Assembly: GCF_022539405.1 (NCBI RefSeq)
Contig: NZ_CP054394.1
Coordinates: 2,860,501-2,924,500, forward strand
DNA length: 64,000 nt
Direction of reading: 5' to 3'
Origin: Natranaerofaba carboxydovora
Lineage (GTDB): Bacteria; Bacillota; Natranaerobiia; Natranaerobiales; Natranaerofabaceae
The translations under genes and the position numbers were made by a program. Shown piece after piece: positions 50,728-60,381 of the stretch. Numbering within the stretch: position 1 is the first letter of the stretch; each line of letters begins with the position of its first letter. The notes below the pieces were generated by a model. It was not told the DNA's origin. It made no database searches and saw nothing but the letters and a program-made list of their open reading frames with translations.

Positions 50728-51433
50728 TTCTTACTTCCTCTGAGTGACCTATTGTAGCATTTACCAAAGTATCCATCGGGTCAATCAAAGGCTTCTCTAT
50801 CATATCCTCTTTTAAAACCATTCCTATCTCACTACAACCACATATTATTATATTAGCGCCGCTTTCTATTAATTCATTGCTAGCTTCTATTAAAAGCTCA
50901 ACAGGTTCTCCTTCAGTCTGGCCACTCTTCAACCCGTTTTCCCCGTATATTGCTTCCATCACTTTTCTCTTCTGGCTAATATGATTTGGATATATAACAT
51001 TTACATCACCTAAGTATTTATCAAATAAACCCGTTTCTATTGTGCCAGTAGTAGCAAGCACTCCAACTTTTAAGTGGGAAGGAAAGTTGTTATAGATATA
51101 TTTTTTAACTTCTTCAAAAACATTCATGATTGTGTATGAGACTTCTTTTTGGATATCTTCTATAAAATAATGAGCTGTCATACAGGGCATACACGCAACA
51201 TCTACACCTAATAGTTCGAGATTTTTAGCAGTTTTAGTTATTTCGCTAACTGGGCTTTTTCCATTTTCTAAGATGGCTTTTGTTCTATCTGGAATCTTAG
51301 CATTACTATCAATGAAAACATGATAATGCTCTTGATCTTTTTTGGCTCGTGTGGCTTTAATTAGCTTCATGTAAAATTCACTTGTTGCTTCAGGGCCCAT
51401 GCCACCTATTACCCCAATTTTTAAATCGTTCAT
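50711..51433 (-). CDS. Aspartate/glutamate racemase family protein
   Basis: The 240 residues have GVIGGMGPEATSEFYMKLI, the first catalytic Cys in MPCMTAH, and the second in IICGCSEIGMV. The family racemises Asp, Glu or related acids without a cofactor. MPCMTAH has Met where MPCNTAH is common, which may alter substrate choice. It lies upstream of the glutamate-synthase-like pair on the same strand (a 243-base gap), so a glutamate link is possible but not shown. ATG start. Confidence 0.88.
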   Translation of the reverse strand: MNDLKIGVIGGMGPEATSEFYMKLIKATRAKKDQEHYHVFIDSNAKIPDRTKAILENGKSPVSEITKTAKNLELLGVDVACMPCMTAHYFIEDIQKEVSYTIMNVFEEVKKYIYNNFPSHLKVGVLATTGTIETGLFDKYLGDVNVIYPNHISQKRKVMEAIYGENGLKSGQTEGEPVELLIEASNELIESGANIIICGCSEIGMVLKEDMIEKPLIDPMDTLVNATIGHSEEVRIKNVK

Positions 51434-51657
51434 TATTTCGCCCCCTATTAATCATGTTGTAGTTTTTCATCAATGACCAGTGTGGACATTAACAAACGTA
51501 TGAATTTAAAAAAATATGAATTTTTTAAATTTTTATATTTTCATCATTTTTTATTATTTTTCTATTATAAAACAGCTCTTAGCGTAAATCAAGAAAAAAA
51601 TTTTTGACTTAACAATATAGAAACTTACATTTATTCCAATTAACTCTTTTAATCACT

Positions 51658-53112
51658 TTAACTTTCATTATATTCTTTTCTTTTTTCCTCAATCATTGTT
51701 CTTTTCAAATTCCATAAATCTTCAGAAAGATCTACATAGTATTTCTGTGGATTTTTCTTTCTCTTGTGTTCTTCCCACAGTTGTTCTAGAGAAGCTTCTC
51801 TGTTGTTTCTAATTTCTTCTAAACTTGGAGGTGTAGTACATCTTTCACCGTTATTTATAACTTTTTCCTGAAGCTCTATAGCCTGATAGTCTTCAACTAT
51901 TTTTTGCTTCCAGGGGCTAAATGGATCAAATAAAAGTAGGTTGTTTCCTATTTGCGGCAGTCTTTCTTCGAACCTTGTTATATAATCTCCTTCTGACTTA
52001 CCGGTATTTCGGTTAATAATGCGGTAGGGACGTTTTCTTCCGGGGAAAACAATTTTTTCTATATTATCAGACACCTTAATTTTGGGAATTCTTTCTTTCC
52101 CTTCTATTACTTCCACCAGCTTATAAACACCACCTAATGCCGGTTGATCATATGCGGTAATAACTCTTGTACCAACAGCGTACATATCTAGGTCCGCTCC
52201 CTGCAGCTTTAGGTCAGAAATAACATATTCATCCAGGTCACTGGAGGCTACAATTTGTATATCACTAAACCCATTTTCATCCAGCATACGCCGTGCTTCT
52301 TTTGACAAATAGGCCAAATCCCCACTATCTAATCGTATTGCTTTTACTTTTATTCCTTTTTCGTTTAGTTCTTTTGCCACCTTTATTGCATTTGGAACCC
52401 CGGTTTTTAGTGTATTATAGGTATCTACAAGAAGTATAACATTATCTTTATTTTCCTCACCATAAGCTCTAAAGGCTTCTTTTTCATCTTCAAAGCTTTG
52501 TACAAAAGCATGTGACATGGTACCTACCACAGGAATATCAAATCTTTTACCCGCTTCTACCAGAGAAGTCCCTTCAAAACCTGCAATATAGGCAGCTCTT
52601 GTGCCATAAAGGGAGGCCCCTAGCCCATGAGCCCTTCTAGCACCGAACTCAACAACCTGCTTGTCACCAGCAGTGTGCTTAACTCTTGATGCCTTAGTTG
52701 CTATAAGTGTCTCATGGTTAAAGATGTTTAAGAGAGCGGTCTCTACAAGCAGCGCCTCTATTATTCTGGCTTCAACTGTTAGTATAGGCTCATTGGGGAA
52801 AATTACCTCCCCTTCTTTCATAGAATATACATCCCCCGTGAACCTTAGACTTTTAAGTACCTGAAGAAAACCTTCATCAAAACCAAGGAAACGTAAATAT
52901 TCAATATCTTCTTCTTTAAATTCTAAATTTGTAAGGTATGATATTATATGCTCTAAACCTGCATAAATTGCATAACCATTGCCAAAGGGCAACCTCCTAA
53001 AAAACATATCAAATACAACATTTTTGTCCTGCAGTCCTTTTTTCACATAGGTCTGCATCATATTTAGCTGATATAGATCAGTATGAAGTGCAGCACCTTC
53101 TTTGGTTTCCAT
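51658..53112 (-). CDS. pncB: Nicotinate phosphoribosyltransferase
   Basis: About 484 residues from the ATG at 53112, twelve bases after AGGAGG; the frame also starts at TTG 53124, which touches the site. Blocks ALHTDLYQLNMMQTYVKKG, EFGARRAHGLGASLYGTRAA, AIRLDSGDLAYLSKEAR and YAVGTRVITAYDQPALGG match the enzyme. It makes nicotinate mononucleotide for NAD salvage. The single-gene unit has no other NAD gene beside it. Confidence 0.93.
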   Translation of the reverse strand: METKEGAALHTDLYQLNMMQTYVKKGLQDKNVVFDMFFRRLPFGNGYAIYAGLEHIISYLTNLEFKEEDIEYLRFLGFDEGFLQVLKSLRFTGDVYSMKEGEVIFPNEPILTVEARIIEALLVETALLNIFNHETLIATKASRVKHTAGDKQVVEFGARRAHGLGASLYGTRAAYIAGFEGTSLVEAGKRFDIPVVGTMSHAFVQSFEDEKEAFRAYGEENKDNVILLVDTYNTLKTGVPNAIKVAKELNEKGIKVKAIRLDSGDLAYLSKEARRMLDENGFSDIQIVASSDLDEYVISDLKLQGADLDMYAVGTRVITAYDQPALGGVYKLVEVIEGKERIPKIKVSDNIEKIVFPGRKRPYRIINRNTGKSEGDYITRFEERLPQIGNNLLLFDPFSPWKQKIVEDYQAIELQEKVINNGERCTTPPSLEEIRNNREASLEQLWEEHKRKKNPQKYYVDLSEDLWNLKRTMIEEKRKEYNES

Positions 53113-53338
53113 TTTGTACGTCAACCTCCTGTTTACATGGTAATTAAGCTATAATCACAATGATTATACTTTTATTATTTGTGTTTCTCTATTATATCAG
53201 TTTTCCTTTTAAGTTAAAATTTTCTTTTTATATCCAAGTTCTTTGTTATGAAATTTTATTTCTCTTTAGTTCACTAACCAAGACTACTTATGTTATAGTA
53301 TAAAAGATCCATTAGTTATTTAAAGAAAGGAGATATTA

Positions 53339-55660
53339 ATGTCAATAAAAAAACATCCAGATTACAAAGAAGAACTGCAGTATCTAGAAAATATTAAGCA
53401 GTTTATTGATAACTACATAGACACTGTCACTAAAAAACAAGAAGATTCCAAAAGTGACATAAAAGAAGCATTTGAAATTCTAGACTTTTTAGATAGCAGT
53501 CAAAGTTATATCACGATTTTAGTAAATGCCCGGTACTTAGATCACAGTAAAGAAATGATAGATAAAATCCTTCAAACAAAAGACAAACCCTACTTCAGCA
53601 GGATTGATTTTAGGGATGGCCGGGATGATAAGCTGACAAAATATTATATAGGTAAAGTATCTTTATTTAATGAAAATAACGAACCACTAATCATTGATTG
53701 GCGCTCTCCCATTGCAAGTTTATATTACGACGGTAGAATTGGTGATGTTGCCTATGAAGCAAACGAAGGAGAAGTCACAGGACAACTATCTTTGAAACGT
53801 CAATACAGCATCGAAAAAGGGGAGCTTATAGACTTTTTTGATGTGGATATTGCTACTAATGATGAACTTTTACAGGCTTCTTTAAGAGACAAAGCCGATA
53901 ACAAGCTTAAAGATATTGTATCTACAATTCAAGCAGAACAAAATAAAATTATCCGTGCAGATTTAAGTAAGCCATTAGTAGTTCAAGGTGCGGCTGGCAG
54001 TGGCAAGACCACGATAGCACTTCATAGAATTGCATATCTGATATATACCTACGAAAAATCATTTGATCCTGATAATTTTATGATTATAGCTCCTAATAAA
54101 TTATTTTTAGACTATATATCTGATGTTCTTCCTGAACTTGATGTTGAAAATGCAAGACAAACTACTTTTACAAACTTTTGTTTCGATCTATTAAACATTA
54201 AAAACAATTTAACCGTTAAAAGACAGGACGAAAGTCTGTCAATGATATTGGAAGATAAAGATAAGTCAGAAAATCAAAAAGAAATGTTTACATGGACTTT
54301 AGCTTTTAAAGGTTCCATGGCTTTTAAAAAACTTATAGATAATTATATTAATGAAATTGAAAAGGATTTATTACCAAAGGAAGATATCTTAATAGGAGAT
54401 CATACGCTGATGACTAAAGATGAACTAAAACAATCTTTTCTTTACGAATACGACTACCTTCCTGTTCATAAGCGACTTGACCAGATTAAAAAGAAGCTTT
54501 CTTCTCGAGCAAAACAAAATAAAGAGATTATCATAGATAAAATATCAAATGAGTATGAAGGAAAAATCAATTCGGCTCGTAAACGAGTTCATATAACAGA
54601 AGACGGAACAGAAATTGGCAAAGACAAAGTTGTTAATTTGATAGATAAGCGTGATGAAAAAATCTCCCAGGTTCAAAATGATGTAAAAAAAGTAAGTGGA
54701 AATTTCACAAAACAATTTAAAAAGAAAGATGCTTTAACACACTATAAAAAGCTAGTCAAAGATCCAGAACTGATTATAAAATATTCACCAGAAGATATAG
54801 GGGAAGAAAAAGCCAGGTTTTTGGCAGATAATTCTACGAAAATGTTTAAAAACAAAGAACTTGAACTAGAAGACCTTGCTCCATTAATATACCTAAAAGC
54901 TAGACTAGAAGGGTTTAAGGAAACAGTTAAATGTAGCAATGTGGTTATTGATGAAGCCCAGGATTATAATCTTTTTGAATTTTATGTATTAAGACATATC
55001 TTGAATACGGACAATTTCACTTTACTTGGTGATTTGGCACAAGGAATATATTCTTACCGGGGAATCTGCAGTTGGCAAGATGTTAACAAAGAAATATTCT
55101 CAGGTGAAGCAACAGAACTTACCTTGCAGCAAAGTTATCGCACAACGATAGAGATAATGAACCTTGCCAATACGGTTTTAGTAAATGGAATAAGCGATCA
55201 AAGCATTCTAGCAAAACCCGTAGTTCGACATGGTGATAATCCTGATGTTACAGAGTTTGCCAACAAAGACCAACTTGCATTTAAGGCAAAAGAAAAAATT
55301 GTTAGTTTACAAAATAAAAATTACTCCTCCATTGCTATTATAGGAAAAACACTAGAGGAATGTGAAAAAATCAAAGAACTTTTGGAACAATTAGGACTCA
55401 CTGAAACAACTCTCTTAACAGGGCTTGAAGAAGAATACAATGCCGGAGTAGTTATTGTTCCAGCTTATGCAGCTAAAGGGTTAGAATTTGATGGAGCCCT
55501 AATTGTCAACTTGGATGAAACTTTTACATGCTCTGAACTTGACACAAAACTACTGTACGTTGCCATGACAAGAGCTATACATACTCTTTTTGTTTATTAT
55601 ATGAAAGATACTATAGCTCATTTAAAGGACAAAAACTTAAACCGGGTAGCCATACAATAA
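53339..55660 (+). CDS. helD: HelD-like UvrD-family helicase (RNA polymerase recycling)
   Basis: The 773 residues begin with a coiled-coil arm (about 1-80), then a segment typical of HelD (YIGKVSLFNENNEPLIIDWR, continuing SPIASLYYDG) and a split helicase core: Walker A VVQGAAGSGKTTIALHR, VIDEAQDYNLFEFYVL, LLGDLAQGIYSYRG and YVAMTRAIHTLFVYY. HelD proteins pull RNA polymerase off DNA and also remove drugs. ATG start behind AAAGGAG. A single gene on the plus strand between minus-strand neighbours. Confidence 0.9.
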   Translation: MSIKKHPDYKEELQYLENIKQFIDNYIDTVTKKQEDSKSDIKEAFEILDFLDSSQSYITILVNARYLDHSKEMIDKILQTKDKPYFSRIDFRDGRDDKLTKYYIGKVSLFNENNEPLIIDWRSPIASLYYDGRIGDVAYEANEGEVTGQLSLKRQYSIEKGELIDFFDVDIATNDELLQASLRDKADNKLKDIVSTIQAEQNKIIRADLSKPLVVQGAAGSGKTTIALHRIAYLIYTYEKSFDPDNFMIIAPNKLFLDYISDVLPELDVENARQTTFTNFCFDLLNIKNNLTVKRQDESLSMILEDKDKSENQKEMFTWTLAFKGSMAFKKLIDNYINEIEKDLLPKEDILIGDHTLMTKDELKQSFLYEYDYLPVHKRLDQIKKKLSSRAKQNKEIIIDKISNEYEGKINSARKRVHITEDGTEIGKDKVVNLIDKRDEKISQVQNDVKKVSGNFTKQFKKKDALTHYKKLVKDPELIIKYSPEDIGEEKARFLADNSTKMFKNKELELEDLAPLIYLKARLEGFKETVKCSNVVIDEAQDYNLFEFYVLRHILNTDNFTLLGDLAQGIYSYRGICSWQDVNKEIFSGEATELTLQQSYRTTIEIMNLANTVLVNGISDQSILAKPVVRHGDNPDVTEFANKDQLAFKAKEKIVSLQNKNYSSIAIIGKTLEECEKIKELLEQLGLTETTLLTGLEEEYNAGVVIVPAYAAKGLEFDGALIVNLDETFTCSELDTKLLYVAMTRAIHTLFVYYMKDTIAHLKDKNLNRVAIQ

Positions 55661-55693
55661 AAACAGTAAAAAATTAATCTAATTTATTTTCAA

Positions 55694-57250
55694 TCAAAAA
55701 TCAAATTCTTCCAGGCGATAAAATGTCAAAGAAGGGTTTCTTTCTTTAGCCCAGTTTAGAGAAAACTCATTTTCAAAAAGTATAACAGTGTTATCCTTCT
55801 GGTCTAATACAGTCATATCTCTGGTCTGGGATATATATTTAGACTCTTTATCTTTGATCCACCTTGCTGTTTTATAAGGTAGACGATTTATGTTTACTTC
55901 CACTCCATATTCATGTTTTAAGCGGTACTCAAAAACTTCAAACTGCAATTCTCCGACAACTCCAAGGATAATTTCCTCAGTTGTCGGGTCTTTGTATACC
56001 TGTATGGCACCTTCCTCTGTCAGTTGAGAAAGTCCCTTATGAAACTGTTTGTGTTTCATTGCCTGTTTGGCAGTTACTTTAGCAAAAAGCTCCGGGGTAA
56101 AGCTAGGTAATTTCGTGAATTCAAAAGAATCACCTTCAGTTAAGGTATCACCAATTTGATAAATCCCCGGATCAAATACCCCAATAATATCCCCAGGATA
56201 AGCTTCTTCAACAATATCCCGGTTTTGTGACATAAACTGGCGGGGCTGAGAAAGTTTTACCTGCTTTCCTGTTCTTACATGATTAACAGTCATATTACGC
56301 TGAAATTTGCCGGAGCAAACTCTTAAGAAGGCTATCCTGTCTCTATGATTAGGGTTCATGTTAGCCTGAATTTTGAAGACAAAGCCAGAGAAGTTTTTTG
56401 TTGTCGGGTCAATAATACCTATATTACTTTGCCTTTTTGCCGGAGGAGAAGCATATTTAACGAAGTCCTGAAAAAATGATTCTACCCCAAAGCCGTTAAT
56501 TGCACTACCAAAATATACAGGTGTCAACAAGCCATTTTTAACTTTTTCAGTATCAAAGTCCTCACCGGCCACATCTAGCAATTCAATTTCTTCTTTCAGA
56601 TTGGCAGCTATTTTATCATCAGCAATATCATCTATATCCAGTTCTTTTACTTCCTTATCCTGCTCGTTTACTTCTATTTTTTGTGTACTCCTATTATAAA
56701 GTCCATAACTACTAGAACCTACATCTACAGGCCAATTTACAGGAAAGGATTCTATTCCCAAAACCTCTTCTATCTCACCTAGCAAATCCAATGGATCTTT
56801 ACCCTGACGATCTAGCTTATTAATAAAAGTAAATATAGGTATCCCCTGCATTCGACATACTTCAAAAAGCTTTTTGGTTTGAGCTTCTACACCTTTAGCC
56901 AAATCGATAAGCATCAGGGCACTATCTGCAGCAGTCAAAGTCCTATACGTGTCTTCGCTAAAATCTTGATGCCCTGGAGTATCCAAGATGTTTATTTTGT
57001 AACCATGATAAGAAAAGTTTAAAACACTTGAAGTTACAGATATTCCCCGTGTCCTTTCCATCTCCATCCAATCTGAGGTAGCATATTTATTTGTTTTTCT
57101 GGCTTTTATAGATCCAGCAAGCCGGATTGCTCCTCCAAGCAAAAGAAGACTTTCTGTCAAAGTTGTTTTCCCGGCATCTGGGTGCGATATTATAGCAAAG
57201 GTTCTTCTTGAGTTGACTTCTTCAGTTATATTTTCTTGTTTAACAGCCAT
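55694..57250 (-). CDS. prfC: Peptide chain release factor 3
   Basis: The 518 residues are a translational GTPase: FAIISHPDAGKTTLTESLLL (G1), RTRGISVTSS (G2), LDTPGHQDFSEDTYR (G3) and FINKLDRQG (G4). RF3 features include the C-terminal ELQFEVFEYRLKHEYGVEV and LPYKTARWI. RF3 removes RF1/RF2 from the ribosome after release. ATG start behind AAAGGA. It is distant from prfA (36 kb). Confidence 0.94.
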   Translation of the reverse strand: MAVKQENITEEVNSRRTFAIISHPDAGKTTLTESLLLLGGAIRLAGSIKARKTNKYATSDWMEMERTRGISVTSSVLNFSYHGYKINILDTPGHQDFSEDTYRTLTAADSALMLIDLAKGVEAQTKKLFEVCRMQGIPIFTFINKLDRQGKDPLDLLGEIEEVLGIESFPVNWPVDVGSSSYGLYNRSTQKIEVNEQDKEVKELDIDDIADDKIAANLKEEIELLDVAGEDFDTEKVKNGLLTPVYFGSAINGFGVESFFQDFVKYASPPAKRQSNIGIIDPTTKNFSGFVFKIQANMNPNHRDRIAFLRVCSGKFQRNMTVNHVRTGKQVKLSQPRQFMSQNRDIVEEAYPGDIIGVFDPGIYQIGDTLTEGDSFEFTKLPSFTPELFAKVTAKQAMKHKQFHKGLSQLTEEGAIQVYKDPTTEEIILGVVGELQFEVFEYRLKHEYGVEVNINRLPYKTARWIKDKESKYISQTRDMTVLDQKDNTVILFENEFSLNWAKERNPSLTFYRLEEFDF

Positions 57251-57347
57251 TTTAAAATTCCTTTCTATGCAAAGCTAACTTCTATGTCAAACTAAAATCT
57301 ATTCTAACATCAATATATTGTAGTTTACAAATAAAATCACAAAAAAC

Positions 57348-57375
57348 AAAAGCCCCGGGTTTTACCGAGGCTTTA
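57348..57375 (-). terminator. Terminator after enoyl-CoA hydratase
   Basis: AAAAGCCCCGG (57348-57358 region) pairs with CCGAGGCTTT (57365-57374), one bulge. It lies 24 bases after the stop and is followed by T's in the minus direction. Confidence 0.75.
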
Positions 57376-57398
57376 AATAAACAACGACATATTAATTA

Positions 57399-58166
57399 TC
57401 AATCATTCCATTCTGGTTTTCTCTTTTCAAAGAAACAACTAATACCTTCTTCTGCATCTTGGTGCTTGGTATTATTTGCTATGACTTCTGTGGTATAAGT
57501 AAGAGCCTGGAAATCCTCCATGTTTAATTGCTGATAAAAAGTTTGTTTTCCTAGTTCAATAATGTTTAAGCTTTGCTTAGTAACCTCTTTTGCCAGATTT
57601 TCTGTTTCTTCATCCAAATTTTCAAGAGGGACAACTTTATTAACCAGTCCATATTTTAGGGCTTCATCTGCTGACATGAAGTTACCTGTGAAAAGTAGTT
57701 CAACAGCTTTTTTCCTACCGATGTTTCTACTTAAAAAAACTGCTGGGGTACTGCAAAACAGGCCGCTGTTAATACCTGGTGTGGCAAATCTTGCATCTTC
57801 TGATGCTACTGCCATATCACAGTTAGCAACAAGTTGACAACCAGCCGCAACTGCAACTCCTCTAACTTTTGCAATTACGATTTGAGGCAATTCCCTAATT
57901 CTTCTCATGAATCCCTGGCAGTCTTGAAATAGCTTTTTTACGTCTTCAAGTGAGCCTGATTGTATTTCTTTTAAGTTATGTCCGGGACTTAATGTTTTTT
58001 CATTTCCCTGAATAACAACTACTTTAACTTCTCTATTTTCTGCTATTTCTTTAAGTAAGTTATCAAATTCATGTATTACTTTAGAGGATAAGGCATTGAA
58101 TTCTTTGTCGTTTTGAATTGTGATATACCCTATTTTTTCATGTTTTTTGTAGCTTAAGTAATCCAA
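57399..58166 (-). CDS. Enoyl-CoA hydratase/isomerase family protein
   Basis: The 255 residues have the crotonase fold: NALSSKVIHEFDNLLKE, SPGHNLKEIQSG, VRGVAVAAGCQLVANCDMAV (oxyanion hole) and ARFATPGINSGLFCSTPAV. LVNKVVPLENL and the C-terminal FFEKRKPEWN are also typical. The motif set is nearest to the ECHDC3-like branch, whose substrate is not settled. A usual hydratase has two catalytic Glu; I do not see the pair clearly (GINSGL in place of xExx), so hydratase activity is uncertain. Follows the flavoprotein gene. Confidence 0.85.
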   Translation of the reverse strand: MDYLSYKKHEKIGYITIQNDKEFNALSSKVIHEFDNLLKEIAENREVKVVVIQGNEKTLSPGHNLKEIQSGSLEDVKKLFQDCQGFMRRIRELPQIVIAKVRGVAVAAGCQLVANCDMAVASEDARFATPGINSGLFCSTPAVFLSRNIGRKKAVELLFTGNFMSADEALKYGLVNKVVPLENLDEETENLAKEVTKQSLNIIELGKQTFYQQLNMEDFQALTYTTEVIANNTKHQDAEEGISCFFEKRKPEWND

Positions 58167-58202
58167 GAAAAACCAACTCCTTTTAAAATTTATAGAAAGA
58201 TT

Positions 58203-59567
58203 TTACCCTTTTACCTTTTTCTTTCCCACCCTTCCTGATAAAACAATAGGGTCATACACAGGTGAGAAAGGTGGAGCATATGCCAAATCCAGGTTGTACA
58301 AATCTTTGATAGTGCCATTTAACTGAATCATGCATGTATATACATCTATCTTCTTTGCTTCATCAATAGGACCCAGAATTTGAGCCCCTAGAATTCGACC
58401 GGACTTGGAATCAAAGTTAACTAGAATCTTAATATTATCACTTCCAGGGTAGTAATGTGGCTTCGTCCTACTTTCTACTACTATAGTTTCAGCTTCAAAA
58501 CCATTTTGTAGCGCCTCATGATGCGTTAGACCTGTCATGGCCACCCCATAATTAAAAATCTTTAAAATGGAGCTTTTCGCTATCCCCGGGAATTCTTCTA
58601 TATCACTTTCACTAGCTATATTGGTTCCAGCAATACTTCCTTCTTTATTAGCTTTAAGAGCCAGGGGTGAAAACACAGGTTCACCTGTTATCAAATCCAC
58701 AGTTTCTACAACATCTCCAGCAGCATAAATATTATCATAGTTTGTCTTCAAATACCTTGACACTTTAATAGTATTACTTACACCTAGCTCAATCCCTGAG
58801 TCTTTAAGAAATTCAGTATTGGGGGCTACACCCATGGCTAGAATTATCAGATCAAATTCTAACGGCTCACCTTCTTTAGGTACAGCAACTGCCTTATTCA
58901 TATCATTGCTTTTTTCTTCAACTTTGTCAATTTCTGTATTTAATTCTAAATTTACATTATTATCTTTTAAAATTCCCAAAATATCCTTTGAAATCTCTTC
59001 TTCAAAGGCTCTATTCAGCTGATCCCTCCTATGTATTAGCGTTGTATCCAAATTCATCTGGGATAGAACTTCTGCCATCTCAAGGGCAATATAGCCCCCT
59101 CCTACTACCCCTACCTTTCTAATATCTTTCTCATTTATATATTCCCTAATTTTCTTACCATCTGCAACATTCCTAACCGTAAAAACATTACCGGATTCTA
59201 CTTTAATCCCCTTATTAGATGGCGATGCTCCAGAGGCTATTACAAGGTAATCAAAACTTTCTTCTATAGCTTGTCCATCTTTAGTATATTTTAGACTATT
59301 ATCCTGTGGATTAACCGACTTAACTTCCGCGTGCAGCCTAAGATCGATGTTTCTTTTCTCAGTAATAACGTCTTGTTTCAAAGCAAATAAATCTTCATGG
59401 TCTTTTATTTTGCCCTGGATATAATACGGAATACCACATCCCGCATATGAAACTTCATCGGTTTTCTCTATTACTATTGTCTCCCAAGCTGGATTAGTAC
59501 GTTTAATTTGACTAGCAGCACTTAATCCAGCGGCATTTCCACCAATTACAATAACTTTTTTTGACAC
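58203..59567 (-). CDS. CoA-disulfide reductase / NADH oxidase-like flavoprotein
   Basis: About 454 residues from the GTG at 59567 behind GGGGTGAT; twelve further codons upstream have no site. VIVIGGNAAGLSAASQIKR binds FAD; SYAGCGIPYYIQG has the single redox Cys of the CoADR/NOX family; VGVVGGGYIALEMAEVL binds NAD(P)H; YAAGDVVETVD is the second FAD site. Products may be reduced CoA, water or peroxide depending on type. In an anaerobe it may remove oxygen or polysulfide. It sits upstream of the enoyl-CoA hydratase. Confidence 0.9.
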   Translation of the reverse strand: MSKKVIVIGGNAAGLSAASQIKRTNPAWETIVIEKTDEVSYAGCGIPYYIQGKIKDHEDLFALKQDVITEKRNIDLRLHAEVKSVNPQDNSLKYTKDGQAIEESFDYLVIASGASPSNKGIKVESGNVFTVRNVADGKKIREYINEKDIRKVGVVGGGYIALEMAEVLSQMNLDTTLIHRRDQLNRAFEEEISKDILGILKDNNVNLELNTEIDKVEEKSNDMNKAVAVPKEGEPLEFDLIILAMGVAPNTEFLKDSGIELGVSNTIKVSRYLKTNYDNIYAAGDVVETVDLITGEPVFSPLALKANKEGSIAGTNIASESDIEEFPGIAKSSILKIFNYGVAMTGLTHHEALQNGFEAETIVVESRTKPHYYPGSDNIKILVNFDSKSGRILGAQILGPIDEAKKIDVYTCMIQLNGTIKDLYNLDLAYAPPFSPVYDPIVLSGRVGKKKVKG

Positions 59568-59775
59568 AATAATCACCCCTGGTAAAAATTTTAAGAATTT
59601 CATTGTTTTTTAAGTGTAATTTCCTGAATATTATGACAACTATAACACAATAAGAATAGCATAATAATTTATAAATGTCAAAAACATCGAAAACTTATCT
59701 AGAGCCTTAGTGGCCTGTATCCAACAAGTAAAGTAAACTCAATATCATCTTTAAAATCTAACCCTTTTATTAAAA

Positions 59776-60258
59776 TTATGTATGGTACGGTTCATTCTTA
59801 TTAATTTTGAAAGCCCTAAATATTTGTTCTAGCAAAATTAATCGCATTAATTGGTGAGGAAAAGTCATTTTAGAAAAAGAAATTAGCGTATCAGCTTTTC
59901 TTTTAAGTCCATCAGAAAGCCCCATAGTCCCTCCAATAATAATATTTATCTTGTTAATTCCAGTGTTCTCAAATTCTTTTATTTTTTTGGCAAATTCCTC
60001 AGAAGTGAATTGTTTACCTTCTAGGTCCAACATTATAATATGAGAATTACTGTCAAGTTTTCCTTTAATTTTCTCCCCTTCGATATGTTTTATTTTATCA
60101 ATTTCTTTATCATTATTTTTTTTTGGCAAAGGTTCATCTTTAACTTCTATAAGTTCTAAATTTATATATTTACTTAATCTTTTTTTATACTCTTTTATTC
60201 CCTCTGCAAGATATTTTTCGCCAATTTTTCCAACGCAAATTATTTTTATCTTAAGCAC
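59776..60258 (-). CDS. rlmH: 23S rRNA pseudouridine-1915 N3-methyltransferase
   Basis: The 160 residues have the SPOUT trefoil-knot signature: VKDEPLPKK, MLDLEGKQFTSEEFA, IIGGTMGLSDGLKRKAD and the C-terminal FPHQLMRLILLEQIFRAFKI with NEPYHT. It methylates a helix 69 base. In Bacillus it lies near walJ-htrC, as here. GTG start behind GGTGGAGG. Confidence 0.95.
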   Translation of the reverse strand: MLKIKIICVGKIGEKYLAEGIKEYKKRLSKYINLELIEVKDEPLPKKNNDKEIDKIKHIEGEKIKGKLDSNSHIIMLDLEGKQFTSEEFAKKIKEFENTGINKINIIIGGTMGLSDGLKRKADTLISFSKMTFPHQLMRLILLEQIFRAFKINKNEPYHT

Positions 60259-60285
60259 TTGCCTCCACCCTTTCTAACAAACAAT

Positions 60286-60320
60286 AAGGAGCAGCTTAAT
60301 AATGAACAAAACTGCTCCTT
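60286..60320 (-). terminator. Terminator after htrA
   Basis: AAGGAGCAG (60286-60294) and CTGCTCCTT (60312-60320) form a perfect 9-bp stem. It lies between htrA and rlmH. Confidence 0.7.
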
Positions 60321-60381
60321 CAAATAGAAATATTTAAAATAAAGGCTTCCCATTTCAAGACTATTAACCTTAACTTAGATG